A DNA stretch of 64,000 bases from Centrapalus pauciflorus (Eukaryota; Streptophyta; Magnoliopsida; Asterales; Asteraceae), in the NCBI GenBank assembly GCA_020465985.1, contig JAANYP010000760.1, positions 520,867-584,866 of the forward strand, given 5' to 3'. Under the pieces are notes generated by a model, which was not told the origin of the DNA, did not search any database, and was given only the letters and a program-made list of their open reading frames with translations. Shown piece after piece: positions 22,271 to 35,159 of this stretch. How positions within the stretch are numbered: position 1 is the first letter of the stretch; each line of letters begins with the position of its first letter. The translations under genes and the position numbers were made by a program.

Positions 22271-25199
22271 CATGGAAATTATTAAAATTTTATTTTGAAC
22301 AAAGAACTCGTTCTCCAATAAACATTCACCATCTGGCGAACCTTCACCATCTTACTTAGAATGTTTATATAAATTAAAAAATTTATATAAATCATTTGAA
22401 TTTATATAAACATTCATGTAATTTATTTATGCCTTAACAAAACCAATTCTATGTCTTGTTTCCAATATGAAATGAAAAACATTAATTTTGTTAATTATGA
22501 TAAATAACAAAAAAAAATTTATTTGAAAATAACCCATTTATATGTTAAATGGTTATGTATATACATGTGTTTGTTCCATTTATAGATATAAAAACAAATT
22601 AAATCCAAATCCAAATTATATAATACTATTTATATAACATAACCAAACAATTCACTCATTACAATAAAAAATAAAATAAAATACCATAATATTTTTGGAA
22701 TATTCATCCACCAAAATATGAACTAAAAATTAAAAATATACCAGAGCATTTGGTGAAGAAAGTTGCTTTTTTGGAAGACTTTTTAAACGTCTATGCGCTA
22801 GAAGCAACTAAAAGATCTGATATTTTATCTTTGTCAAAACAAACAGTCTTCACCCAATGTTGCTTTCCAATTGCAGACATTTGGCCCAAAAAAGATCTGC
22901 AAGCTAAAAACAAATAGGTGTCTTTCTATCATCTTCCTTAAGTCCTTATTTTCACCTCTGATGAGTAATTAATAAAGCTTTACACATTATGTGGACAAAT
23001 TCAAAAATCACGCAGAAAAGATAAACAACATATCATTGCACATCTATAAACAGTATACCTAACACCCATAACATGATTTTCCTCAAGTAATGATTGAACA
23101 ACTCATTCGGGTTTGGACCCCTAAATCTCCATTAATGGCTTTCCAACGACATTTCATGAAAAAATGCAGCAATGACTCAAATACTACCATCAACACATCT
23201 TCACTGACTTTCAAGGAAATGATTTCAAAAGCTTTATTATACATTTATACGAGTTCATGTCGGGAATTTATTAAAGTAAAAAAATGCCGAGCCATAAATG
23301 ACTAACCATTACAAGTCAAAACTATATCAACATGAAGGCATTAAATTTCAAAGTTATGTCAAAGTTTATCGCCTCAAAATACTTTGATTCATGAATGCAT
23401 TAAAATCTCTATATATTTCAAAGATTTTACAAGTGACATTGCATAGAAAATATTGTGTGTTATAAAAATACCTACTTTAAATTATGATACGACGTCCATG
23501 CTACAGTTAGAAATTATTTTTTTAAATATAGATGTATTACCTTAATTATGAAATTAAAAAACTATTTTAATTCTTGTTAGTTGGTTTAAAAACCTTTTAT
23601 ATTACATATCCTTTAAGTGTAATTTGAAACATTTTGATATATATTGTACCTTTGAATTTTGATGATATACATACATGTCATGTGTTTCTTTCTTAACATC
23701 CAAAGACAGTCAATAACAATTTCAGATGGAACAAATTTAACATTTTTCATGTGAAGTGCATAAAAAATAAATCCACTAACCCATTACAGTCTCTTAAGAC
23801 AATGTGAAACATATCATAAGAACAATAACTACTAACAACTTTGGCTTAAACCTATTTATGTTGGTTATTTTGTATCACCATAGTTTTAATTTTATTTTAA
23901 TTTATATGAAAACAATAAGACTTCAGTGTCAGCGACTCATGAGTATGGGAAGTAAGACTTATGATGACCGAACTGACATTACAAGAAATGTGAGTTTTTG
24001 CGACGAGCACATTTGCAATGACATATTGGATTTAGCGACGACGTTTCGTATTTGGGACGACATAATTGGTTTTGCAACGACATGATGCCGCTAAGCAATT
24101 TGGCTCCTCTTTGTGGGATTTTAGGAGACAACACCTCTAGCAGGGCCAATGGCTGGTGGTCTGCTGGTCAATGAACGGGAGTCAAGGGGTAGTAGCCCAT
24201 TGCGAGGCTCGACGAATCGCCTACTAACAAATATAGGAACTAAGGTGTTGTTGTGTTGGAAATTTCAACACAAAGTTTGATCTGCATGTGCATAAGTCGC
24301 TAATGATGTTTAATGTGTTTCTAATGTTTAAGTGTCGCTAAAGTTGCTTCAACGTGTAAACACAACACATCGAGCTCTAAAACTGGTGGTTTGTAATTGT
24401 CGTTTTAAACCTGCAGTTATGGATGAATATTGCTAAAAGTGTATTAGAAATGTTAAATGACACCTCTAGTGTTGATTTTAAAGGCTTAATTAACTTAAAC
24501 AATTAATGTTGTAATCTGTCAGTTTAAAATATATAATACTTGCAGATTCTTAGAATGTTACTTTTGAAATACAACCAAATTCAATAGTTTGTTCACTCAC
24601 GTATAATCCTGAATTTGATTTCGTACAACCTTAGACTAATTATAGTGTTATAATACTAATTATTAAAAGTGATTGGACACAATGTGAGTGTTTATCCATG
24701 CTAATAAGTTTCCCCAACATTGTATTGGACCACCATTAACTAGCTTCTCTTGATTTGTTAATATTGGCGATATATTTTATCTTCAAACTTTCTCTTGTAA
24801 AATATTAGTTGATTTTCATATGTGCTATCATTATCATCACTTGTAATTAGTTAATACACGTGTATTGCTTGGGTCAATGTTTTTCAAAATATCATACTCA
24901 AAGTTATAAAATACTTAATAAAATAAACACTAAGATAACATTTTTCGTATATTTATAATACATAATTATAATTTTATATTTTTGTGAGAAATCATTATTC
25001 AATGTGAAGCTTCTAGATACACAACTCTCATTTTCCTAACTTTTTTGTGAGCTTTCTGTAACAAAACTTCAACCACAATGGCTGTCAATGTTTTTTAAAA
25101 TTAAAAGATGCAATCCATAATTTTTAGTAAACCACAAGGACGAAATTTGTAATTTACCCTAATAAAAATAAAAAACACAAGAAGAATAATGGAGACTAA
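22271..25199. other. intergenic, repeat debris
   Basis: No convincing gene. A CACTA-like terminus (ATTACAAGAAATGTGAGTTT, 23979) with TTGCGACGA/AGCGACGA motifs lies at 23979-24100. An LTR-like start TGTTGGAAATTTCAACA lies at 24256, without a partner. Short open frames (23090, 23804) show no coding character. Confidence 0.4.
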
Positions 25200-25571
25200 G
25201 AGGGTGTTTGGATTTGCGTTTGAAAAAGTGTTGTAGCGTTTTGGAAACTAATTCAGATAATAGCTGTAACAAAAAGTGTTGCAGCATATGTAGTGTTTGG
25301 TTTAGCTTCTGTTGTTTGCTATCATAATTATTAAATAATCAGTTTTTAAAGTGTTTGGATTTGCGTTTTTACTTGTAAAATGACCAAATAATCATTTATT
25401 AAGCAAATTAAGCTACATTTTTTAACTTATGAAAAAGTGTGGTAAGATTAACGCTAAACGCAAATAATCACTTATTAACGTATGCAATCCAAACACTTTA
25501 AACTAATTATTTGCGTTATTGTAAAGTAATAAGCTAATAATCTGGTTCATAACGCAAAACCAAACACCCTC
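25200..25571. mobile_element. Tourist/Harbinger-like MITE, copy 2
   Basis: 372 bp, in inverse orientation to 4928-5301 and similar along its full length. Its ends are GAGGGTGTTTGG and CCAAACACCCTC, flanked on both sides by TAA (25197-25199, 25572-25574). This perfect 3-bp TSD fixes the borders for the family. Confidence 0.85.
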
Positions 25572-26445
25572 TAAAGTGTGATGACTTATGGTAGTGATAG
25601 ATTTGTAACCAACACATTAATATAAGATGGAAGCTTTGAGAGGCAAGTGGATCAACAGTGGTGACTCCACGATAATGGCAGGAGCTACAACTATCATGAC
25701 AGTAGCTTACAACTGCATGGACGTACAGTGACAATCAACATTAATAAAAGAACAAACATATATTTACATACATGCATCCCCAAGGTAGGACGAGAGAAAA
25801 AAGAAGAAAGTCATTACTCAAGGGGATGACAGTGAGAAGAACAACAATGATGACCAGTTGTCTGATGGCGACAACAGAAACGACTTGGGAAGGGGGAAGA
25901 AGACAACAACTAGGATGATGAAAACTCATAAGAATAAATGTATAATATATTACAATCATCAATACTTATAATATACAAGGGATATAAGAAACCTTAATAA
26001 ACTGATACACATCTATACAATTGAACTATGTCATTTACCAAACACTAATCTATCTAATAATTTCAACCAACACCTTACAATTGTAAACTTTCTACCTATA
26101 ATAGAAAACTTAAGACGACTTATGAACAAAATCAACCAACTGAAATAGATTATAATAAGAGATAACTCTATATAAAACTATAACTGAAACATCATGCCTA
26201 TTATCTATAAAATTGAAACTTGAAAGATACCAAAAAGCAAATATGACTTGCTCCTTAATGCCTTCCATCTTCCAATACCTTAATAAAATCTAGTCTAAAT
26301 TCAATATAAAGTCCTTGAAAGCTATATATTCCTTTACCTGCTTGTTTATTTTCCCTTTCCCCTTTATTAGACAGACAACCTTCTTATATCTATTCAATAC
26401 TTAATTGAAAACAAATATACAAACTCAATTTGTATAATAAAAAAA
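25572..26445. other. intergenic, nothing recognised
   Basis: AT-rich sequence without clear coding signal or terminal repeats. Two short minus-strand open frames (25534-25734, 25741-25962) have no recognisable domain or splice context. Confidence 0.4.
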
Positions 26446-26858
26446 GGGGTAATTGCGCAAAAAACCATCAATTTGTCAGCTTTTTGTGATTAAAACCCCA
26501 TACCATTTTTCGTTGCATAGAAAACCCCGAACTAACTAAAAATCAGTAAATCAATGTTTTATCAATGAGTAACCTGCTGAAACGGTTATTAATCTTACGT
26601 GGACCGGTAAATAACCTACGTGGAATAAATTTTAATTGTTGAAACCAGTTGCCAAGTATTACACATCATTTAAACACCCGTTCGTAGGTTATTTATCGGT
26701 CCACGTAGAATTAAACCGGTTTCAACCAGTTAACCATTGATAAAATCTTGATTTACTGATTTTTTTAGTTAGTTCGGAGTTTTCTATACAATGAAAAATG
26801 GTTTGAGGTTTTAATCACAAAAACCTGACAAGTTGAGAGTTTTTTGCGCAATTATCCC
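26446..26858. mobile_element. MULE-like element C, short copy
   Basis: 413 bp with ends GGGGTAATTGCGCAAAAAAC and TTTTTTGCGCAATTATCCC. It is almost a full palindrome. The flanks are ATAAAAAAA (26437-26445) and ATAAAAAAT (26859-26867), an 8/9 match to a 9-bp duplication. It shares modules with 36445-37307. Confidence 0.78.
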
Positions 26859-27027
26859 ATAAAAAATTCTAATGAAATAGCAGTTAAGCTTGATAGTTAG
26901 TTTATTCATATAATTAATTTTTTTATAAGATTAACCACTATAATTTTCTTTGTGTTTAATATTGTTACTTTTCTTATAAAAACCATTAATTTAGGGTATA
27001 CATATATACAAGCCTTGTAAAATATGT

Positions 27028-27059
<32 letters not shown>

Positions 27060-28260
27060 TATTAATGCTAATAAAGTCGTACAAATGTATGCTAATTTAC
27101 TGAAATTATTTATATAACTAATGCAGTTTTTATTTTGCTTGGATGATATTCGTACTTGAGTTTTATTGTTGATATGGTACATTCGGTGACTGGTAAACGG
27201 GTACTCTATTTTTTTTTTAATATTTTAATTTTTTTGAAATTGATCATGTGGATTTAATCACCCAATTTATCTCATTCATCAACCAGAATTTGACACACCA
27301 TCCCTGATGGCTTCTTGAAATGCTACAATAATGTCTTCAAACCAAAAACATCATTGCCTCCGGTTGTCACCTTCCATCATCTCATTCATGACCTTAGCAT
27401 CCGATCGTATCTACCGTAACACTATCCCCTGTATTCCGGATCTGGTGGTTACATTTTTGGAATCGATTTCGATTTCGTCAAGCATCTTTGTGTTTATAGG
27501 TGTTTGGTGGTTAATATTTTTTGTATGACTAATGTAAGTTTCATGTCATAAAAAAAGCCATGTCATCGTTGAATTAACAATACCGTCATGTTAGCATAGT
27601 TACCGGTCATACATACCATATCGACAGATCACCTTTGAGTACAAATACTATCTGGTTAAAAGAAAAAATAAATTAGTCATATTGATAATTTCAATAAACT
27701 AACATACATTTGTATGATTTTAACACTTATTAATAAAGGTTTACTACCAAATTTATGATATTATATTTATTAAAACAGGACCGAACTAAAGACTCCAAAG
27801 ACGACCTTATGCAATAGCATTAATTGAGGTTTGTATTGAAAAACCGTTATCTTTTCAGTTTTTTATCAGTTTGGTCATTGGTACGGTTTTTTTCACGCCG
27901 AATCCATTATAAAATTCACATATTTAACGAATCAGTTATATCAGATTTTGGTAAATCATTTAATTTTAACATATAGATTAATCTAATGAAAAAAATGTCT
28001 CTGATAAAATATTGAAAAAATAATAATCTTTTTAACACAAAAACTTAAATTAAAACGTGTTATTATTTTTTAACCTGAAAAGCAAGATATTGATAACAAA
28101 TTTATATTTTCAATAATAAAAAGATTAGAATAATAAAAAATAAATTAAAAAAAAAAAGAAAACACAATTTTTTTTTTCTTAAACGGACTTTATCCATCTA
28201 TTGATCTATTCCTTGTCATTTGTCAAACCGGATCGATCAATTCTTGAAGCAAGTCAGCAT
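26859..28260. other. intergenic; (ATC)n microsatellite
   Basis: About eleven CAT/ATC triplets lie at 27028-27060. A 65-codon plus-strand frame at 27331-27528 has no recognised domain. Otherwise nothing is seen until the promoter region of the next gene. Confidence 0.4.
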
Positions 28261-28280
28261 CCAACGATCGTGATCTATTT

Positions 28281-28288
28281 ACACGTGT
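28281..28288. promoter_or_regulatory. ABRE/G-box-like ACACGTGT
   Basis: The palindrome ACACGTGT lies about 200 bp upstream of the ATG at 28482. ACGTG cores of this kind bind bZIP factors of the ABA response. Occupancy is inference. Confidence 0.4.
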
Positions 28289-28481
28289 CGATCTGTCAAA
28301 TCGATACACTACTTGCTAGAACTGCATCTTAGATATCGGCATCCTCAAGCCCTTAGATCAACTGATATCCCATTTGGTCATCAGATCCAACGGCTGCCGG
28401 CTGCACAGCTACGTGAACCTCATCTGATCATTAAAATTAAAGCCACCCGTGGCACATTCATACACGGGAAAAATATTAAGA

Positions 28482-30914
28482 ATGGCGGTGATGAACGGTG
28501 GTGCAACGGAAAAACCAAACGGCGGCGTGTTTTCATCGCCTACGCCGTCGGTTTTTGAGGATGGAAAAGAACAAAGCTCTACCACTACATTGTTACCAGC
28601 CAAAGGCGGGGTTAGTCGTGAATTAGGAGAAGATGTAACTCTCTACGGCGTTTTCAACCACCTAATCGAAACCATTTTCCATCCAGATCCTGATAAAAAT
28701 TCAAGTACTGCTCGTCCTCCTATGGCTAATCGGATCAAGAAATCGTTCATGGAGGCGGCTCCTATGCTCCGTGAAGCTATTCCGAACACGCGCCGCGAGG
28801 TTCTTCAATGGACTCGTGGTGGTAGTCCTCTCCGTGCTCTCCTGGTTCTTTCCGTAAGTATTCGATTACTTTTTCTCTTTTGGAAAACAAATTTGATGGA
28901 AGTATTATGAAACATTTATTATCCTTTAGTTTCAATTAGTATTGGATTTTCTAGCGTATGTTGTATTTCCTTAATAAATGTGTTTGAAAAACGAAATTTA
29001 TTGCTTTATGGTTCGTACATTGCAAGTAATTATGGTCCCCATTAAGAGGGCTTAATAATCTTCTTAGATTTTGAAAAAAGTGCGACGTGAGGCTTGATTC
29101 ACTGATTTGGTAATAACTTTTTGACTTGAAGTTTTGAACCAAGGGTTTTTGATGATAATTGAACAATGAGGTCAATCATCTGAAAAGGTAGCATCTGATG
29201 GGCGCTTCTTCGATTTGTAGAGCCCACCTAATTCCTCATTCATTTCATAAAGATTCATCATTCTAAAAATCCACAACTTAAAGTGCAGAGTTCCCCTAAT
29301 TAGCCATTTTTAAATATTGGTGCTTGATATAGTAGCCTACAACAAACAGTTTGTTATTTCACTTGTTTGTTCTCTTTACACATAAACTTATGGAATTTGA
29401 AAAGTTGTCTTTCTTTTTTTTTTTTTTTTTTAAAGTAGTCACCTTCCAGATCAGTCTCTTCCATGCTTTCGGTTACAAGCATTTATGGTGATAATGCGTG
29501 CTTCCAAAAGTAAATATAGAGAAAATAGGAATCATTTGGGTGTTCTCTTTTTTGAAAAAAATTGTTGAGAGACGTATATGATGTTGGTGCTAAGCCATGG
29601 AACACCATCTCTGTCTTCGATGTTGACTCTTGTCTACCTGATAAATGTTCTATCAATGGTAGTTCAAGAGATGCAATGCAAGTTGTAAATAATTAGTTAT
29701 TTAACGTTCTTTTTATGAGCGGCATAGGGTACTATTTCTGTAGTATTTCACTTATCAAGTTATCAGACTTGATGAGTAGTCTTTTCGTTCTCTTTGAGGT
29801 CCTGCTGTTTATTGTGCTAATTGTAAATTCATTCAACAGAAATGAGATAATGTTACCCATTGTTCAAACCAAAGCAGTGCTCATATAGGGGCATATTTAA
29901 AATTGAGGATTTGATTGATAGTGGAGTGAACCAAAGAAGAAAACAATATGAAAAATTTAACTGATTAGCTAAATAACTTTTAGCTCCCTTCATTGTTGGT
30001 ATACATTGCAGTTTTTTTAGTCAGAAAATATTCATTAGTTATTCAGTTTTTTTTTTTTTTTTTTGAACGGCTGGTGTGGTGGTTATCGCCTAGGCCCAAG
30101 TGCCGACAGATCCCGGTTCGATCCCTACCACAATCTTCTAGTTAGATTAAAATCAAAGTTAGATTAGTTCACCTGAAGGGAAAAACCCCAAAATTCGCCT
30201 CAAGTGAGGATCGAACCCGGGTAACAACCCTCCCCAAGCCCCTTTTGGAAACTTGGTGGCCACCAGGGTAAGCCCTGATGGTTTTATTCAGTTATTCACT
30301 TATCTTTTTCTGTTCTCTCCTCTTCCTCTTCCATTAATGTTTAGTCAAGTACAAAAGTATAATTGGAAGGAAATTGAGGATGAGAAAAAGGAAGGTTGTG
30401 CTAAATTTTAATTAAAATGACATTTCTTATTAATTATTATGTCCCACATGCATGTTTGTTGTATATGGAAAACCACATATGTTCACTTTGCGTATTTGTA
30501 TGATATTGAAACTATGCTGGGTTAAAAGGATTACAAAGCCATATATATTTCCTAATGAATGAAACAAAATCAACCCTGTGAAATTTCTTGCCTTAAAATC
30601 AATTCTTCCGTTCTACATGATAGATGTTCTATTGGCCTCCATTTTCTTGAACAACCCTCGTAGACTTATACATTATTCTTCAATTAAACCTCAAAGATAT
30701 TCTCTTTTATTCATCAATAAGTACACTGATTATCACTTAACACTAAATTTTCATCTTCACACTCATACTTGCGTCTTATATATGTTCATCTTCACCGACA
30801 ATGAGGCACCACTTGGGTCAAGCCCACCAGTATGTGGAAATTTGAAACAAGTTCTATTCGTAATTCGTAAATATTAAATCCAAAATGAGTTTAACATGTA
30901 AGTCCTCTCCTCTC

Positions 30915-30968
<54 letters not shown>

Positions 30969-33900
30969 CACATAGCGACTAGGGTTGTGTTTCAATGAGA
31001 AGTGTACAAGGTAGCTAGGTTTCAAATGAATCGTTTGGATTATTAAAAAACAAAAATAACTAAAGAATCTGGTTCATAATCTATGTTAATATGCTCAAGA
31101 ATTCAATGCACCTACAATTATATGCACATATATAATCTCGTGGGTGTATACATGCCCACATACATGTGTACTCGCACACACATCTCTCGTTCTCCCCTTT
31201 CCCTGCTGCACACATGTATATGTGTGTGTGTGTAGTTGTAGTGGGACAGAATGTGCTTCCTTGATTTTTTTGGAATGGAAAGAATTGCTTCCTTGAATTA
31301 AGTTTTACTCTAGTATAAGGAATGCTGCCAGGGAAGCTAAAACGATCCCTTTCTGACTGTTATTCACTTAGAGAATGGAAGTATAATGATGTATAACTAT
31401 TCTAAAATTAGTCTTTTTCTTCCTAGGACTACTATTGGCCTGTACATGCGGTAGCATTTCATTTTCTATTTTTCCTAGCTTGTAATATTAGCAGCTTGTA
31501 TATATATGTGTATATATATGTCTAAATATTTGGACCCATATAGGAGGAACATTGCTTTGAAGAATCAACCCTATTATCTGCTTAGTCCGATTTTTACGGG
31601 GAGTTGTTGGAGCAAAATTGGCATTCATTGAAAGCTTTATGCATATGTTATGCAAGGAATCATGCCTTGTCTCTAGATGTTGTAATGAAATCCTATATTT
31701 GTTGCCGGCTAAATATATTTAATCATGCTGAAGTGCAATCCTAATATATCCTAGTTGCTTATCATTAAAATTGGGGTCTTTGGAGATGCCTAGACAAGCT
31801 AGGAGAGAATCTTGGATGTATTTAAGAAGCAAGTGTACCTGACAAATGACTTCTAAAAGATCATTTTATTAGGTAGCATGAGTCATACTCTAGATCAATT
31901 TAGTTGGTTGTTTTTTACTGTTTCACTTCACTATTAGTTTGAGTTGGTTTCATAAATCATTTGGCAAATATTTGATTTTTAATATGTGCAAGTGATATAG
32001 AAGATTGTATGCTATTAATACAAAATATAATTATAGCATTGCGTGTTTTTCTCTTCAAGTTGTATGTAGGAGCACACCCTTCACTTTGCATTACACCTGT
32101 CCTTTTTCAATTCTCTTTATCTTATGTAAACCAGATTCCAATTAATGATATTTGCATTTGCAAACTTCACAATTTCATCTAGTTTTCGTATGATTAATTG
32201 AGGCCGCATTTTGAAGGGCAAATGTCATAGAATTGCAACAATTTTTCACTTCTATTTTGTTTATGCTGTGTACTTTTTTGCACAGCCCAGCTTATTGAAC
32301 TTAGAAAAATGGTTCTGCTGTCGTAATTTCTCAAAGGTTTCAATATTCTTCATCCAAGCATTTATATTTTCATTATAACCTAGGGTCTACAAAAAAAGTA
32401 CGTTTGCTTAAAACAAAACATAGGTGAAAGTTCATTGCTACTCAATGATGTTTGCACTATACTTGATTACCAGGGTGAAAAATTTTCCAAGTTCATTGAC
32501 CTAGGGGTACAAACAAGAGATGTTGCATAAAAAAAACGGAAGTGAAAGTTCATTGATATTCTTTGACATTTTCTTTATTTCAGATACAGCACTTGAATTA
32601 TTCTTAATTTGTTGTAACATGGCTGATCATTATCTACTTGTTTTATGAGAACCGGTGCAGGCGGGGATAGTTACTCTTTTAGCTTTGACAGGAATGCTGG
32701 TGTTTATGCTGTTCTTCATTGTAGCAACTGTGAATGCAATTGTGATCTCTCTTCTCATCTCCTTGGCGGCAGTTGGCGGCTTTTTAGCTATTTTCTTTTT
32801 TTGTCTGACAGCATTCTACATTGGCGTGTTGTTCGTTGCTGCCTTTGTTACCTTCACCATAACAATTTCATCAATCTTTGCTGCTTTGGTAGCTGCAGGT
32901 AATGTATCGTATTTCTATGTCATTTCATGCATCCTTTTTTTTCCCTTTCAGCATGCACCACAAATGGTGATCAAGTGTACCATAGATGTGGCAGAATATG
33001 TGGGGTCATTTGGGTAATGGATCCTTTTTTAAAGATGGGCAAACAAGTTGGATTAGGTTGTTTTGACCTATCAACATTTTGTTTTTCTTCTGAATTTTAT
33101 TAAGGTTAATGTATTGAATATTATAACAAAAACAATACTAATAGAGTCAGGGATGGTGTATGCATAGTCCCATAAAGATTGAAATGGTTACCGTAAGGCC
33201 ACCCAAGCATCCATTTTAACTTTTAGTTCGAAACTTCTTGCCAAAAATTCATTGGATGAATACCCTAAAAAATTCAAAGACGAATATATTATATCCCTAA
33301 AGACATGTCAATATTTTATAGGCTAAATATGTTATTTGTATTATTTTAACTTTTTTAAGTTAGGGATATTATTGTTATTTTTACAGTTTCATGGATTGGC
33401 GTAAATGAAACCAAATTGATATGTGGGTGGCCTCTAATGAAATTCTAAAATTCGGGTGGCTTTATAGGAATTTTTTAGTACCTTGGTGGTTGTGCATACA
33501 CCTGAGTACACTTTGTGAACCTATTTGACCAGTTTCTCTAATTCGCTGTCAGCCAAGTTCATGTATTTACCATTGGACCTATTGGAGTCAAGATAGATAT
33601 AGGGTCAATTGCACCATATAGCAATATGCTTTCACACTTATAATGATAATAATATCCATGTATTATGATATGAAGTAATTCAAAATAGCATGTACTTCCT
33701 TTATGTTACAATTGGTAGCATATGTTTGCTTAGGGATGAGTTCGGTATTGGACGGTACCGGTTTGTACCGATAATATTTTTGGGCGATTGGAGGTGCCGA
33801 ATACCGAAACGAATGTAGTTGACCGGTACCGAACCGTACCGGTTTTACGGTATTATACCAAATTAGGTACCGAAAATTCAAGAAAATAGATATAAATTTG

Positions 33901-34880
33901 AACATTTCAAATATACTTAGCAACTTGTTTTAACCATTCATTCAATTCTAACATAACAATAAAGAAGATTAGTAGTTTATAATTCCATATACATATGAAC
34001 TATTTGACCGAATTTATCTAACAGTTTATGGATTTAAAAAAGAAAAAGAAACCACCGACACTTAAATGGCTTCCATATGCTGATATCCACTGTATCTTTC
34101 AAATCCACAACCCACAAAATCAACTAAAAATAATTAAAGTTAACAAACGCATATGTGAAGTAACAAAGTGGTACTACATATGAACTTTTCGTACTTAGAC
34201 CGGTACCGGTATTACTAATTTTTTTAAGTGGTACCAAAATCGATTAGTACCGATCCCGATATAAACAACAAACAAGATCCGAATGTACCGGTACGGTCGC
34301 AGTTCGGTACTGGTATTCGGTATAAAGATTTCATCCCTAATGTTGCTGTCTTTGGTAAATAAAATACTGCTATTATTAATAAAAATGAAAGTATATTGCT
34401 ATTTATGATAATTTTCATTGTACATTGCTATCATATTGGTAAATTGTGGAAGTAGGTTGCTATTTTGCATAATTAACCCTAAATAAAAGTGAAAGCAACT
34501 CTTTTTTTAAGATAGATGGATTGAAATCGTCAACTATAGATTGCATTAATTATAGTATTTCTGAAACTGGAAATGTGTATACTATATTACTATGTAAGTA
34601 GGTAGGTTGGGTTTGTTTGACCTTTTTGGGTCAAGTGCATTTTTATACATCCTACTTTAGCTCTGTGAAATGAAGAGAAAAATATAGCAAGATGTTCAGA
34701 CTAAATGCTATCATATAATCAGGTTGGATTGGGTTCATCTGGATCGCATGGTTGGCAGTGTCAAAAAGTGCCAGTCTTGCAAAACGTTCTCTGAGCATGG
34801 CCGGACAAGCATATGCAGCCAACGCTTCTGATCAGCACAACACCGACAGCTTTAAGGAACCAGTAGTCGTGTTTAATTAG
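28482..34880 (+). CDS. small membrane protein with long hydrophobic hairpin, LDIP-like, 3 exons
   Basis: Exons 28482-28853, 32661-32898 and 34723-34880, all GT/AG with matching phase: 768 bp, 255 aa. The ATG at 28482 sits in AAGAATGG, a good plant context; the frame is open upstream to 28449 but has no earlier ATG. Residues 1-120 are polar and include VFNHLIETIFHPDPD and TRREVLQWTRGGSPLRALL. Residues about 119-216 form one nearly continuous hydrophobic block with Gly and small residues, enough for several membrane passes or an oleosin-like hairpin. The tail (KSASLAKRSLSMAGQAYAAN...) is polar and mildly basic. From memory the layout and the SPLRALLVLS/GxVxLLALTG junction resemble LDIP, the plant lipid-droplet protein that binds LDAP. 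This identity is not certain. Intron 1 (3.8 kb) holds a SINE and a CT tract; intron 2 holds a hAT-like element. Confidence 0.85.
30049..30290 (-). mobile_element. tRNA-derived SINE
   Basis: On the minus strand the element starts CCATCAGGGCTTACCCTGG, has an A-box-like CTGGTGGCCACC and a B box GGGTTCGATCC (complement at about 30208-30220), and ends in an A-tail seen as T16 at 30049-30064. Flanking TTATTCAG on both sides is a probable TSD. The distal part holds a second B-box-like CGGTTCGATCC on the opposite strand at 30116. Confidence 0.7.
30905..30967. repeat. (CT)n microsatellite in intron 1
   Basis: CTCTC pentamers pass into a pure CT dinucleotide tract of about 45 bp in the first intron of the LDIP-like gene. 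Confidence 0.9.
33731..34339. mobile_element. hAT-like element, copy 1 (intron 2 of LDIP-like gene)
   Basis: 609 bp starting TAGGGATGAG and ending TTTCATCCCTA. The flanks ATGTTTGCT (left) and ATGTTGCT (right) agree with an 8-bp duplication that has suffered one indel. The subterminal regions are rich in CGGTACCG and GGTACCGG motifs in both orientations. No transposase. The terminus matches 51914-52585. Confidence 0.72.
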
Positions 34881-35159
34881 TGGTGTTGCTACGAGCAGGA
34901 GCGGGAGCGGGAATCAATGTTTGTAGTTACGAAAGATAAATAATTCGGGGAGGGGGGGCTGGCTGTCAGAGTCTGAAAACCATGTAAATAATACTAGTCT
35001 GGTAAGCCTATCACTTTTACAGCCCTTTGATCGCCAACACTTGCACACACGTTAGAGGATACCTTTGGTGTCTTTGTTAAAACTACCATTACGGTTTAAT
35101 TTACGAGCTAAAAGTTTCAAGTTTATTGTTTAAAGCAAACTTGTAATTCATTGAGGTAA
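34881..35159. other. probable 3' untranslated region of the LDIP-like gene
   Basis: It follows the TAG at 34878-34880 and contains a (GGGAGC)-like purine run and an AATAAT at 34987, but no firm polyadenylation site could be fixed. Confidence 0.35.

Noticed and set aside
22741..22920. Possible transposon end with GTGAAGAAAGTTGC and TTCACCC motifs
   Set aside because: The two parts are not convincing inverted repeats and no TSD was found.
30100..30125. tRNA gene suggested by a GGTTCGATCC B box (also at 42550 and 53163)
   Set aside because: No cloverleaf can be drawn; the motifs belong to tRNA-derived SINEs.
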